Origin: Croceimicrobium sp965228705
GTDB taxonomy: Bacteria; Bacteroidota; Bacteroidia; Flavobacteriales; Schleiferiaceae
Length of the DNA stretch: 64,000 bases
Direction of reading: 5' to 3'
Assembly: GCF_965228705.1 (NCBI RefSeq)
Contig: NZ_OZ245832.1
Coordinates: 3,348,001 to 3,412,000 of the forward strand
Shown: piece after piece, positions 19,353 through 29,076 of the stretch
How positions within the stretch are numbered: position 1 is the stretch's first letter
How the letters are laid out: every line of letters starts with the position of its first letter
Made by a program: the position numbers and the translations under genes
Notes under the pieces: generated by a model
The model's input: only the letters and a program-made list of their open reading frames with translations
Database searches by the model: none
Told to the model about the DNA's origin: nothing

Positions 19353-19388
19353 ATCCTTCTGCCCAAAGTGGAAGGATAGCTTTTTTAT
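19353..19388 (+). terminator. Second hairpin with T-run upstream of ruvA
   Basis: ATCCTTC (19353-19359) and GAAGGAT (19371-19377) form a 7-bp stem, followed after three bases by TTTTTT. It sits directly before the ruvA promoter and may insulate it, or may end a short transcript of the 19250-19350 region. No gene is visible there. Confidence 0.5.
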
Positions 19389-19417
19389 TGGACGGGTGTA
19401 TGAAAAGCGTATTTTTG
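19388..19417 (+). promoter_or_regulatory. Bacteroidetes-type promoter for ruvA-sprA
   Basis: TTG at 19388-19390 and TATTTTTG at 19410-19417 are separated by 19 bases, a full match to the TTG / TAnnTTTG consensus. The ruvA ATG begins at 19464. This promoter probably drives ruvA and sprA, and perhaps gcvH and the VanZ-like gene. Confidence 0.72.
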
Positions 19418-19463
19418 GCGTTTTTCAGGAAAACCGACCTAGAACCATAGTTGTACAACTCCA

Positions 19464-20042
19464 ATGTTGCATCACATCCGCGGGAAATTAATTGAGGTAA
19501 AACCAACTGAGGCAATCATTGACTGCCAGGGTCTTGGCTACCAGGTAAACATATCTTTGAATACCTATTCAGCCATTGCCCATCAGCAGGAACTCATGCT
19601 TTTTCTACATCCTATTTATAAAGAAGATTCTCAAACGCTCTATGGCTTTTCTTCCAAGCAGGAGCGTGATGTATTTGTGCATTTGATATCAGTAAGTGGC
19701 GTAGGGGGAAATACGGCTCGTACTATTTTAAGCAGCTTAAGTCCATTAGAGGTAATTGCTGGGATTGGAAGAGAAGATGTGGCTCTGCTGCAATCCGTTA
19801 AAGGAATTGGTGCTAAAACAGCGCAACGAGTGATTATCGACCTGAAAGATAAATTGGCATCATTGGCCGAGGAAGTAGATGTGGCTGGCCATAATCCAGG
19901 CTTAAAAGCGGAGGCGATTGCGGCCCTGGAAGTCTTGGGTTATCCTGCACGTCAATCGGAACGTGTATTGAGTAAACTCCTGCAAGATCCTGCAATTTCA
20001 AGTATTGAAGAACTCATTAAAGCTGCCCTGAAAAAACTTTGA
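19464..20042 (+). CDS. ruvA: Holliday junction DNA-binding protein RuvA
   Basis: This 192-residue protein binds Holliday junctions and targets RuvB to them. It begins with the family signature HHIRGKLIE, has two helix-hairpin-helix segments (VSGVGGNTAR and VKGIGAKTAQR), and ends in the small domain III that contacts RuvB. The stop codon overlaps the TTG start of sprA, so the two are translationally linked. A ruvA-sprA pair is common in Flavobacteriia. Confidence 0.97.
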   Translation: MLHHIRGKLIEVKPTEAIIDCQGLGYQVNISLNTYSAIAHQQELMLFLHPIYKEDSQTLYGFSSKQERDVFVHLISVSGVGGNTARTILSSLSPLEVIAGIGREDVALLQSVKGIGAKTAQRVIIDLKDKLASLAEEVDVAGHNPGLKAEAIAALEVLGYPARQSERVLSKLLQDPAISSIEELIKAALKKL

Positions 20043-23000
20043 GTTTTCCTAAAAAATATCTTAGCCTGTTGGGCCTTGCGGTCCTCTTTATTATCTATTC
20101 CTTCACTTATAGAAGAAACGTTGCCGAAGATATCCTTATCATGGAATCTGGTTGGGACGAAGAATGGAGTAGGAGATTAGCCCTTGCCGATACCAATGAT
20201 CCTGATAGTGTTTTGCCTTATCCATTTGGAGGGAATGAATCCGGCGGGGTGTATGGAAATCAGCCTGGGAACTTTAACGAAGAGGTAGAATACGATAAAG
20301 AGTCTGGGAACTACTTTGTTTATCGTCGTTACGGCCGATTCAGCTCTGCTCCTCCTGTGGTGATGACACCTAGCGAATATCGAGCTTATGTGGCTAAGCA
20401 GCAGGCTATGGACTATTGGAATTCCCGAAGTAAAAGTCAAGAAGCGCAGGAAGCCGAAGGCCGTGATCCGGCTAGTTCAATTATTCCACAAATCACCATT
20501 GATAGCGAGAACTTTGCCCGGATTTTTGGTTCCAATACTATTGATATCAGACCGCAGGGTTTTGCAGAACTTACTTTTGGGGGACGTTTCCAGAAAATTG
20601 ATAATCCGATAATCCCTGAGCGAAATCGAAATGTTTTCACCTTCAATTTCGATCAGCGCATTCAAATGAATGTGAATGGAAGTATCGGGGAAAAGCTGAA
20701 GCTTAATGTAAACTACGATACTGAAGCCACCTTCGCTTTTGAGAATCAGGTGAAAGTTGAGTTTACCGGCTTGGAAGATGATATTATAAAGAAGATCGAA
20801 TTGGGTAACGTTAACTTGCCTTTGAACTCTTCTTTGATTACCGGGGCTCAGAGTTTATTCGGGGTTAAAGGTCAGTTCCAATTTGGGAAGTTGATGTTAA
20901 CCGGTGTATTCTCGGAGCAAAGAAGTCAAACTTCATCTATTAATATTCAAGGGGGAGCTACCACTACCGAATTTGAAATTTGGGGCGACCAATACGAAGC
21001 AAATCGTCACTATTTCCTGGCGCATTACTTCCGCGATAACTATGAGAGCTTCCTACAGAACTCGCCATTAATTACCTCTCCTGTACAAATTACCAAAGTA
21101 GAGGTTTGGGTTACGAATAATCGTCAGAATACTCAGGATACCCGAAATATTGTGGCTATGCTGGATTTGGGTGAGCGCGAATCACGAGCTTATCGCGATC
21201 AAAATCGACCAGGCCCGGTGATTTTCCCTGGTCAGAATAGTTCTCAGTTTCCAGATAACTTAAGTAACCGCTTAGATCCTACTACTTTAAGTCAGGATTA
21301 CCCTGGAGTACGCGATATTTCTGAAGTAAATGCAGCTTTAACAGGTGCGGGCTTTAATGAAGCAACCGAATTTGTGGAATTGGCCAATGCTCGTAAGCTG
21401 AATCCTAATGAATTTTACTTTCACCCTCAATTGGGTTATATCACCCTGAACACGGCATTAAATCAGGATGAGGTTTTAGCCGTTGCCTTCCAGTATACAG
21501 CAGGTGGAAGAACCTATCAAGTAGGTGAATTCAGTACCGACGGGGTTACACCGCCCAATAACCTGGTGGTGAAAATGCTGAAGAGCTTTATCCTTGATGT
21601 TCGGGCACCCAACTGGGATCTGATGATGAAAAACGTTTATTCCCTAAGCGCTTTTCAGGTGGGATCCGAAGATTTTCGCTTACAGGTTTTGTATCAGAAT
21701 GATGAAACCGGAACCCCAGTGCCTTTCTTACCGGAAAGTACGCTACGATCAGAACTTCTTTTGCGAGTAATGGAGCTGGATCGCCTGAACCAGAATAATG
21801 ATGATCAGGCCGATGGTTTCTTCGACTTTATTCCTAATGTTACCATCTACCCTCAGAATGGTAGAATTTTCTTCCCGGTACTGGAACCCTTCGGTTCAAA
21901 CCTGGAAAGAAAGCTGGCTAATGATGAGGAAAAAGATAAATATGTATTCCAGGAACTTTACGACTCAACCCGCTTTGTGGCGCAGAATGAAACCCGCTTA
22001 AATAAGTATTTGATTCGGGGTCAGTTTAAGTCTTCTTCCAGTAGCGAAATCCAATTAAACGCCTTTAATATTCCACCGGGTTCTGTGTCGGTAACGGCTG
22101 GCGGTACTCGCTTGGTTGAGGGTCAGGATTACCGCGTTGATTATAATCTCGGGCGAGTTACCATTTTAAATGAGGGAATTCTAAACTCAGGGGTGCCTAT
22201 TAAAGTGGACTTTGAAAATAATGCCCTCTTTAATTTTCAGACTAAAACCTTCATGGGTTTAAATGCTGAGTATCGATTTAATGAGAATTTCAATTTAGGC
22301 GGTACGGTAGTTCACTTGAATGAACGGCCCTTAACCCAAAAGGTGAATATCGGGGATGAGCCTATCTCCAATACCATTATCGGATTAAACGGAAACTATT
22401 CGAAAGATGCACCCTATCTCACCCGCATGGTGGATGCAATTCCCTTTATAGATACTAAGGAAAGTTCTAATTTATTGGTAAGTGCCGAGGTGGCTCAAAT
22501 GATTCCTGGCAGCCCACGTGGTATTAAAATCAATGGGGAGCAGACTACATTTTTGGATGATTTTGAATCCAGTCAAACAACCATTCCCATTCAAAACCCT
22601 ACGGCCTGGAAATTGGCTTCAACTCCGGCTGGCCAACCCGATGTTTTCCCTGAGGCTACGGTAAATAGTATTGCCTACGGTTTTAACCGTGCTCGTTTGG
22701 CCTGGTATACTATCGATCCACTTTTCCATAATGATGAGGCACGAACTCCGGATAATATTCGAAATAATAAAGATCTCCAATCTACCAATGATGTGCGTGA
22801 GGTCTTGGTAGATGAGGTGTTTCCGAATCTGGAGCTTGATAACAGTCAACCTCGAAATATTGCTACCCTCGATTTAGCCTATTATCCTCGCGAACGCGGA
22901 CCTTATAATTATGATGTAGAACCTACGGCTTATTCTGCTGGTTTAAATGCAGATGGTAGCCTACGGGATCCTGAAAGTCGTTGGGCAGGAATTATGCGCG

Positions 23001-26000
23001 ATGTAAGCGTAACCAATTTTGAAGAACAAAACATAGAATTCATCCAGTTTTGGATGATGAACCCTTTCGTGGGTTCCGAAAATCCGCCCAGTGGTGGTGA
23101 TTTGTATTTCAACCTGGGTAGTATTTCCGAAGATATTTTACGAGATGGAGTTCAGGCTATTGAAAACAGTATTCCCGTAAATGGCGATTTAAGTAAACTG
23201 GATTCTACTCGTTGGGGTTATGCCACTAATGTTCGTCCGCCCGTAGTAGCATTTGATGCAGATCCTACTGCTCGTGATATTCAGGATGTGGGTTATGACC
23301 TATTGAATGATGAGCAAGAGAGGGTTTGGGCTAATGATACCGATTACGCCAATTATGTTCAAAGGGTACTTGCCGCATTTGGTGATGCCTCTCCGGCTTA
23401 TGCTCAAGCAAATTCGGATCCGGCCTCGGATAACTTCCAGTATTATCGTGGTTCTACCTTGGATGATGCCGAAGCCAATATTTTGGAGCGTTATAAGGCA
23501 TTTAACAATCCTGAAGGAAACTCTAATCCAACCCCGGTTGGAGGGGTGTCGGCCTTTGCGACCAATTTGCCCGATATTGAAGATATTAACCGCGACCAAA
23601 CTTTAAGTAAAGCCGAAACTTATTATCAGTATAAGGTAAGTATTCGTCCTCGAGATTTAAGGGAAGTAGGGCAGAACTATATTACCGATATGGATACGGT
23701 GTTGTCGCCAGAGCAGCCCAATGGTCAGCGATATACAACCCACTGGATTCAGTTTAAGATTCCGATTTACGATCCAGAAAAAACCATTGGTCCTATAAAC
23801 GATTTCCGTTCTATTCGTTTTATCCGGGCCTTCATGAAGAACTTTGGTTCGGATGTGGTATTGCGTTTTGCCCGTATGGAGTTGGTTCGAGGGGAGTGGA
23901 GACGTTATCAGTTTGCACTGGATGGTACTCGCGATCGCCTCACCAATGATGACCAAAACAATACAGTTTTTGAAGTTAATGCGGTAAACATCGAACAAAA
24001 CGGATCGCGCTTACCTGTACCTTATGTACTACCTCCCGGAATTGATCGTCAGGTATTATTCGGTACAACATCAGCTAACCAGCAGAACGAACAAGCCTTG
24101 TCTTTACGCATCATTAACCTTGAAGATGGTGATGCCCGGGCGGTATTCCGGAATATCGATTTCGATATGCGTTTGTACAAACGTCTTAAGCTGTTTACAC
24201 ATGCTGAAGCCATTGGAAATGAAAATGCGCTTCGCGATGGCGACCTCCGAGTATTTATTCGCTTGGGTAGTGATTACGATCAGAACTATTACGAATATGA
24301 AATCCCGATGACGGTTACACCTTGGGGAGTTAGTAATACTGATGTAAACCTGATCTGGCCATCTGAGAACCAAATGGATTTCGCCTTGCAGGTCCTTAAG
24401 GATGTGAAGTTGGAGCGGAATCGGGCATATCGAAATACCGGTGACCCAATTAATGAACCTTATTCAGTAGATCGAGCCGGAGGAAGAGTAACAGTGGTTG
24501 GAGCACCTAACCTCGGGAATGTGCGCACTATTTTAATCGGAGTGCGAAATCCTAAGCGACGTTTTGCTTCAGATGTTAATGACTTAGGAATACCTCTAAG
24601 TGCTGAAGTTTGGGTGAATGAATTGCGATTAACTGATTTCGACCAGGATGGTGGTTGGGCAGCCAATGCCCGGGTGGCGGCTAAATTGGCGGATTTTGCC
24701 AATGTCTCCGTAACAGGTAGTACCAGTTCCATTGGTTGGGGGTCTTTGGATCAGTCGGTAAGTGAATTCCAGCAGGAGCAGCGTTATTCTTATGATCTGC
24801 AAACCAATGTTGAGTTGGGGAAATTCTTTAATAAGGATTATGGGATCCGTATTCCAATGTTCTATGGTACCAGCGAAACCTGGATTAACCCGCGCTTTAA
24901 TCCTTTGGATCTGGATATTGAATTTGATGATGCTTTGGAGAATATTGAAGATCCCCAGGATCAGGATTCTTTACGGATGGCTACCCAGGATTATACCCGT
25001 CGTCGTTCGATAAACTTTACCAATGTTCGCAAGGAACGCAATCCAAATAAGGGGCAGCGTAAACCTCAGATTTACGATATCGAAAACTTCTCGGTGAGCT
25101 ATTCCTTCTCTGAAGTCTTCCGACGCAATATCAATACGCGCTTTGATATTAATCGTCAGCATGCCGGTAATATTAATTATACCTATCGAGCCCGACCCAA
25201 GGCAGTAAAACCCTTCAATAAGGTAAGTTGGTTGCAAAGCGATTATTTGGCTTTGATCCGCGATTTTAATTTTTATCCATATCCCAAGAGTTTTACAGCT
25301 ATAGCCAGTTTCGACCGAAACTATACCGCAATGCAAATGCGGAATACGGATGCGATTCTGAATGATATACCGGCAGAGTTAATCGGGGATATTGAACCGA
25401 CTTATAATAAGAACTTCAACCTGAATCGTCAGTACAATCTTCTATTTGATATTACGGAGTCTTTACGATTCGACTACAGCGCTCGGGCAGGGTTCAGGAT
25501 TGACGAAGTACGAGGAGCGCCGAATTCGCCAGAAAACCGCGATACCATTATGCAAAATCTGCGTGATTTTGGCCGTCCCTTAAGCTATCACCAACAGGTA
25601 ACTCTAAACTGGCAGGTTCCCATCAACAAACTCCCATTGATGGACTTTGTAACCCTAACTGCGACTTATAACGGGGATTACGATTGGCAAGCGCCATCAC
25701 TCGCAACAACCAGAGGATCGGCACGTACTTCCGGCAACAGTCAGTTTAATCTGAACTTTGGTAATACTATTCAGAACAACCGCCAAATTCAATTGAATAG
25801 CTCCTTAAACTTTAATGCCCTTTACAATAAGGTGCCCTATCTTAAAAAGGCATTAGCGGGAGGAGCAGGTAATAATCGTAGTGAAAGACGTCGTCCACGA
25901 GGCATACCAACACCGGGTCAGCGCAGTCAACAAGAGAATAATAAGAAAGATGATAATGAGGATGAGCCTACCGTATTTGATAAAATACTGATGGAGAGTG

Positions 26001-27427
26001 CCAAGTTCCTGATGATGGTAAAGTCTGGTTCGGTGAACTACAGCCAATCTAATGGTCAGGTGCTTCCAGGCTTCGCTTCCAGTCCAACCCTCTTGGGTAT
26101 GTCAGAGGCAGGGGCAGCACCCGGGTTCTGGTTTACAGTTGGCGATCAAAGAGATATTCGTCCGGCGGCGGTAGAAAATAATTGGCTGGTAGCAAACCCC
26201 AATTTGAACAGCCAATATGCACGTACCAGCAATCGCAATCTGAATATGCGTTTAACCGCAGAGCCTCTTAACTCATTACGTATTGTAATTACTGCGCAAC
26301 AGCAGGGAAGTAGTAATCTGAGTGCTTTCTTTAGAGCCGATAGTGTATTTGATCCGGTAACTGGTGACTTTACGAACTACGCTTTCCGCAGTCAAAACGA
26401 GTTCCAAACTCAAACTTTCTCCAGTTCCTGGTTTATGCTTAACACCGCTTTTGAGCCTCTAAGTGCACCAGAATACAATTCGGCCACTTATGATCAGTTC
26501 CGAGAGAATCGTTTAATCATTTCGCAGCGATTAGCCCGACAATTAGAGGCGGCTGATTCCATTCCAGGCTATTCAGCTGAATTGGTTGGGAATGCAGATT
26601 CATCTAATTATGGCTATCGCTATTACAGTGTGAGCTCACAGGAAGTTTTAATCCCCGCTTTTATCGCTGCTTATTCGGGTTTAGATGCAAAATCTGTGGA
26701 GTTGGGCTTCCGCCGAAGCAGTCCCCTACCTAACTGGCAGATCACCTATGATGGTTTAAGCAAGATGAAGCTCTTTAAGAAGTATTTTGCCAGCTTTACA
26801 TTGAGTCATGCTTACCGATCTACTTACACCGTTTCTACGGTAACCACTAACCTTTTGCGTCAGAAACAACTTCAGGATTATCCCACTGAATTACCCTTGG
26901 ATATTAATGGAGACCTCTTGCCACAGAATCAAATTAACTCGGTAAGCTTGAGCGAGCAGTTTGCGCCATTAATTGGGGTGAACACTAAGTTCAAAAATAA
27001 TATGACGGTTAGGGTAGAATATAAGAGTGATCGGACCATGATGCTCAGTTTGACCAATAACCAGATTACAGAAAATCGTGGTAGCGAATGGGTAATTGGT
27101 GCAGGTTACATTATTAAAGATGTAAAGTTGAAATTTATTCGGGTAGGTTCACGTCGTACCAATCCGGTTTCAAACCTCGAGTTAAGAGCAGACGTAGGGA
27201 TTCGCGATAATGTGATTTTAATTCGGCGAATTTTGGAGGATGTTGATCAACCTACTTCAGGCCAAAGGGTAACTACCGTAAAGGTATCAGCGGATTATCG
27301 CCTGAGCCAGCGGGTGCAAACCAAAATCTTCTACGACCTCAATATGTCGAGATTTAAGACTTCTAATGCCTTCCCGCTCACTACGAATCAATTTGGAATT
27401 AGTGTAAGGTTGAATTTGGGCCAATAA
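20039..27427 (+). CDS. sprA: T9SS outer-membrane translocon SprA (gliding/secretion)
   Basis: At 2462 residues this matches SprA, which in Flavobacterium johnsoniae forms a 36-strand outer-membrane barrel and is the protein-conducting channel of the type IX secretion system. A hydrophobic signal lies near residues 8-22, followed by a SprA N-terminal region, a very long succession of beta strands, and a C-terminus ending SVRLNLGQ. The start is TTG at 20039, overlapping the ruvA stop. No frameshift is visible across 7.4 kb. The T9SS-tailed proteins elsewhere in the window are likely substrates. Confidence 0.96.
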   Translation: MSFPKKYLSLLGLAVLFIIYSFTYRRNVAEDILIMESGWDEEWSRRLALADTNDPDSVLPYPFGGNESGGVYGNQPGNFNEEVEYDKESGNYFVYRRYGRFSSAPPVVMTPSEYRAYVAKQQAMDYWNSRSKSQEAQEAEGRDPASSIIPQITIDSENFARIFGSNTIDIRPQGFAELTFGGRFQKIDNPIIPERNRNVFTFNFDQRIQMNVNGSIGEKLKLNVNYDTEATFAFENQVKVEFTGLEDDIIKKIELGNVNLPLNSSLITGAQSLFGVKGQFQFGKLMLTGVFSEQRSQTSSINIQGGATTTEFEIWGDQYEANRHYFLAHYFRDNYESFLQNSPLITSPVQITKVEVWVTNNRQNTQDTRNIVAMLDLGERESRAYRDQNRPGPVIFPGQNSSQFPDNLSNRLDPTTLSQDYPGVRDISEVNAALTGAGFNEATEFVELANARKLNPNEFYFHPQLGYITLNTALNQDEVLAVAFQYTAGGRTYQVGEFSTDGVTPPNNLVVKMLKSFILDVRAPNWDLMMKNVYSLSAFQVGSEDFRLQVLYQNDETGTPVPFLPESTLRSELLLRVMELDRLNQNNDDQADGFFDFIPNVTIYPQNGRIFFPVLEPFGSNLERKLANDEEKDKYVFQELYDSTRFVAQNETRLNKYLIRGQFKSSSSSEIQLNAFNIPPGSVSVTAGGTRLVEGQDYRVDYNLGRVTILNEGILNSGVPIKVDFENNALFNFQTKTFMGLNAEYRFNENFNLGGTVVHLNERPLTQKVNIGDEPISNTIIGLNGNYSKDAPYLTRMVDAIPFIDTKESSNLLVSAEVAQMIPGSPRGIKINGEQTTFLDDFESSQTTIPIQNPTAWKLASTPAGQPDVFPEATVNSIAYGFNRARLAWYTIDPLFHNDEARTPDNIRNNKDLQSTNDVREVLVDEVFPNLELDNSQPRNIATLDLAYYPRERGPYNYDVEPTAYSAGLNADGSLRDPESRWAGIMRDVSVTNFEEQNIEFIQFWMMNPFVGSENPPSGGDLYFNLGSISEDILRDGVQAIENSIPVNGDLSKLDSTRWGYATNVRPPVVAFDADPTARDIQDVGYDLLNDEQERVWANDTDYANYVQRVLAAFGDASPAYAQANSDPASDNFQYYRGSTLDDAEANILERYKAFNNPEGNSNPTPVGGVSAFATNLPDIEDINRDQTLSKAETYYQYKVSIRPRDLREVGQNYITDMDTVLSPEQPNGQRYTTHWIQFKIPIYDPEKTIGPINDFRSIRFIRAFMKNFGSDVVLRFARMELVRGEWRRYQFALDGTRDRLTNDDQNNTVFEVNAVNIEQNGSRLPVPYVLPPGIDRQVLFGTTSANQQNEQALSLRIINLEDGDARAVFRNIDFDMRLYKRLKLFTHAEAIGNENALRDGDLRVFIRLGSDYDQNYYEYEIPMTVTPWGVSNTDVNLIWPSENQMDFALQVLKDVKLERNRAYRNTGDPINEPYSVDRAGGRVTVVGAPNLGNVRTILIGVRNPKRRFASDVNDLGIPLSAEVWVNELRLTDFDQDGGWAANARVAAKLADFANVSVTGSTSSIGWGSLDQSVSEFQQEQRYSYDLQTNVELGKFFNKDYGIRIPMFYGTSETWINPRFNPLDLDIEFDDALENIEDPQDQDSLRMATQDYTRRRSINFTNVRKERNPNKGQRKPQIYDIENFSVSYSFSEVFRRNINTRFDINRQHAGNINYTYRARPKAVKPFNKVSWLQSDYLALIRDFNFYPYPKSFTAIASFDRNYTAMQMRNTDAILNDIPAELIGDIEPTYNKNFNLNRQYNLLFDITESLRFDYSARAGFRIDEVRGAPNSPENRDTIMQNLRDFGRPLSYHQQVTLNWQVPINKLPLMDFVTLTATYNGDYDWQAPSLATTRGSARTSGNSQFNLNFGNTIQNNRQIQLNSSLNFNALYNKVPYLKKALAGGAGNNRSERRRPRGIPTPGQRSQQENNKKDDNEDEPTVFDKILMESAKFLMMVKSGSVNYSQSNGQVLPGFASSPTLLGMSEAGAAPGFWFTVGDQRDIRPAAVENNWLVANPNLNSQYARTSNRNLNMRLTAEPLNSLRIVITAQQQGSSNLSAFFRADSVFDPVTGDFTNYAFRSQNEFQTQTFSSSWFMLNTAFEPLSAPEYNSATYDQFRENRLIISQRLARQLEAADSIPGYSAELVGNADSSNYGYRYYSVSSQEVLIPAFIAAYSGLDAKSVELGFRRSSPLPNWQITYDGLSKMKLFKKYFASFTLSHAYRSTYTVSTVTTNLLRQKQLQDYPTELPLDINGDLLPQNQINSVSLSEQFAPLIGVNTKFKNNMTVRVEYKSDRTMMLSLTNNQITENRGSEWVIGAGYIIKDVKLKFIRVGSRRTNPVSNLELRADVGIRDNVILIRRILEDVDQPTSGQRVTTVKVSADYRLSQRVQTKIFYDLNMSRFKTSNAFPLTTNQFGISVRLNLGQ

Positions 27428-27470
27428 TCGCCAAAAAACTGTTTAATTTGCCGCATCAAAAAAGCGAGGC

Positions 27471-27848
27471 ATGAATATTCCAAATGATTTGAAATATACC
27501 AAGGACCACGAATGGGTTCGTGTTGATGGCGAAATAGCTACCGTTGGTATTACAGATTTTGCCCAGGGTGAATTGGGCGATATTGTGTTTGTTGAAGTTG
27601 AAACCGAAGGTGAAAGCCTGGATCGCGAAGAAACCTTCGGATCCGTAGAAGCGGTAAAAACAGTATCCGATCTGTTTATGCCCGTTTCCGGTGAGGTGAT
27701 CGAGTTCAATGAAGAAATTGAAAGCAGCCCTGAACTGGTAAATGAAGATCCTTATGGCAAGGGTTGGATGATTAAAATTCAATTGAGTGATTCTTCCGAA
27801 TTGGATGATTTACTTGATGCTGAAGCTTACAGCGAATTAGTGGGCTAA
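27471..27848 (+). CDS. gcvH: Glycine cleavage system H protein
   Basis: This 125-residue protein carries the lipoyl arm that shuttles the aminomethyl group between the P, T and L proteins of glycine cleavage. The lipoylation site is Lys63 in GSVEAVKTVSDL. Family signatures HEWV, GITDFAQ and LGDIVFVE are intact. It follows sprA by 43 bases and precedes the VanZ-like gene by 3 bases. The other gcv genes are not in the window. Confidence 0.97.
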   Translation: MNIPNDLKYTKDHEWVRVDGEIATVGITDFAQGELGDIVFVEVETEGESLDREETFGSVEAVKTVSDLFMPVSGEVIEFNEEIESSPELVNEDPYGKGWMIKIQLSDSSELDDLLDAEAYSELVG

Positions 27849-27851
27849 TCC

Positions 27852-28235
27852 GTGCGGAAGCCCAATAAGATAGTATCCTATACCCCAGCATTGCTCTGGG
27901 GTTTTTTAATTTCCTACCTCACCCTTATTCCGGGAAAGGAGGTGCCGGCTGCATTGGCCAGTCTTAATGACAAGCTTTTACATGCGGCCATCTTTTTTTT
28001 AACCGCTGGTCTAATAATCATGGCTGCGACCCGTTATCAATTTAAGCGGAGTCTCAGCAAGCAACGATTAGCCGGCATCTGGCTTGTGTGCGTATCCTTT
28101 GGGGCGCTAATAGAGATTTTGCAAAATGACTTTGTTCCTGGCCGTAATGGAGACTGGATGGACTTTTGGGCCAACAGTCTTGGGGCAGGTATCGCGGTGT
28201 TGCTGTGGCTTTTGTTTCAAGGCCGCAGGGCCTGA
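27852..28235 (+). CDS. VanZ-like membrane protein
   Basis: This 127-residue protein has four hydrophobic segments and the VanZ-family features DKLLHAAIFF near residues 40-50 and the NDFVPGRNGDWMDFWANSLG segment near 94-113. VanZ proteins give low-level teicoplanin resistance in some Gram-positives; in Bacteroidetes the role is unknown. The start is GTG at 27852, three bases after gcvH, so it is read as part of that transcript. gcvH-VanZ pairs are frequent in this phylum. Confidence 0.85.
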   Translation: MRKPNKIVSYTPALLWGFLISYLTLIPGKEVPAALASLNDKLLHAAIFFLTAGLIIMAATRYQFKRSLSKQRLAGIWLVCVSFGALIEILQNDFVPGRNGDWMDFWANSLGAGIAVLLWLLFQGRRA

Positions 28236-28276
28236 TCGATCTTCGGATCTAAAAACAAAATCCTAAGCAAAACACT

Positions 28277-29008
28277 ATGCACGACAAGAAAAACTGGAAG
28301 AAGAATCTCGAAAATTTCCGCACTATCTTTTTTATGGTGGGCTTGGCTTTAAGCCTGATGGCAGCCACCGAAATTATCCAATGGACCACTGAGTATCGGG
28401 TACCCGAACCTAAGGTACCCATTGAGGAATCCAAATTCGTGATTCCCAATTTACCGCCAATCACCATCCCAGAAAAACCGGAGATTCCTGAACCGAAGAA
28501 GGAGCCAGAACCCGAGCCGATCAAACTGGATTCGGATAAGTTTAAGAAGGTGGATAATGACTTCAAAGAGCCCACTCGCCCTACTTTGAATTTGGGTGAT
28601 TTAAATGATACTATGGCTGTGGAATTTATGGGGCTACCTGAGGTTCCTGAGCCGGTTCCAGCTGTTTTTGTGGAGAACATGGCTCGCCCTAAGGACTGTG
28701 AAGCTTTACAGGGCAAGAAAGAGCAGATGGAATGCTTCAGTAACTTTGTGAAGTTCTACCTGGCAGATGAGGTTGAATTCCCCCGTTCCAATGCATTCTT
28801 TGCCACTACGGAAACTGTTTATGTTCAATTTGTGATTGATGAGTTTGGCATGGTGAAAGATGTGGAAGCCATTCGAGGCGAAAATCCTGATTTTAGAGAA
28901 GAGGCAGTTCGAGCTATTTCCGAATTACCAGAGCTGGTGCCAGCTAAACAAATGGGACGTCCGGTTCCTGTTAAGGTGGTAGTTCCAGTTCGATTTCGAT
29001 TAGATTAA
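28277..29008 (+). CDS. TonB-like energy transducer, atypical paralogue
   Basis: This 243-residue protein has one N-terminal transmembrane helix (about residues 16-34), a Pro/Glu-rich linker, and a C-terminal TonB domain (about 155-243) with YVQFVIDEFG and AVRAISELPELVPAKQ. TonB proteins pass ExbBD energy to outer-membrane receptors. Two cysteines (CEALQGKKEQMEC) precede the domain, as in the next gene. It is clearly a paralogue of the 29077-29784 gene: both begin with a basic stretch, then LENFR or LENYR. The polyproline run is absent here, so it may be specialised or partly degenerate. Confidence 0.82.
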   Translation: MHDKKNWKKNLENFRTIFFMVGLALSLMAATEIIQWTTEYRVPEPKVPIEESKFVIPNLPPITIPEKPEIPEPKKEPEPEPIKLDSDKFKKVDNDFKEPTRPTLNLGDLNDTMAVEFMGLPEVPEPVPAVFVENMARPKDCEALQGKKEQMECFSNFVKFYLADEVEFPRSNAFFATTETVYVQFVIDEFGMVKDVEAIRGENPDFREEAVRAISELPELVPAKQMGRPVPVKVVVPVRFRLD

Positions 29009-29023
29009 TTGATCATTTATTAA

Positions 29024-29055
29024 TTGTAGGCTGGCCTATATTTTCATTAACTTAG
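29024..29055 (+). promoter_or_regulatory. Possible promoter for the second TonB gene
   Basis: TTG at 29024-29026 and TAACTTAG at 29048-29055 are spaced by 21 bases. The -7 element has one mismatch to TAnnTTTG. The start codon follows at 29077. Confidence 0.35.
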
Positions 29056-29076
29056 CGCACTGCTAATCCATCGTTT

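Noticed and set aside
28249..28716. 155-residue frame antisense to the TonB-like gene
   Set aside because: Low-complexity Gly/Ser-rich translation is the complement of the Pro/Glu-rich TonB linker; no separate gene is supported.
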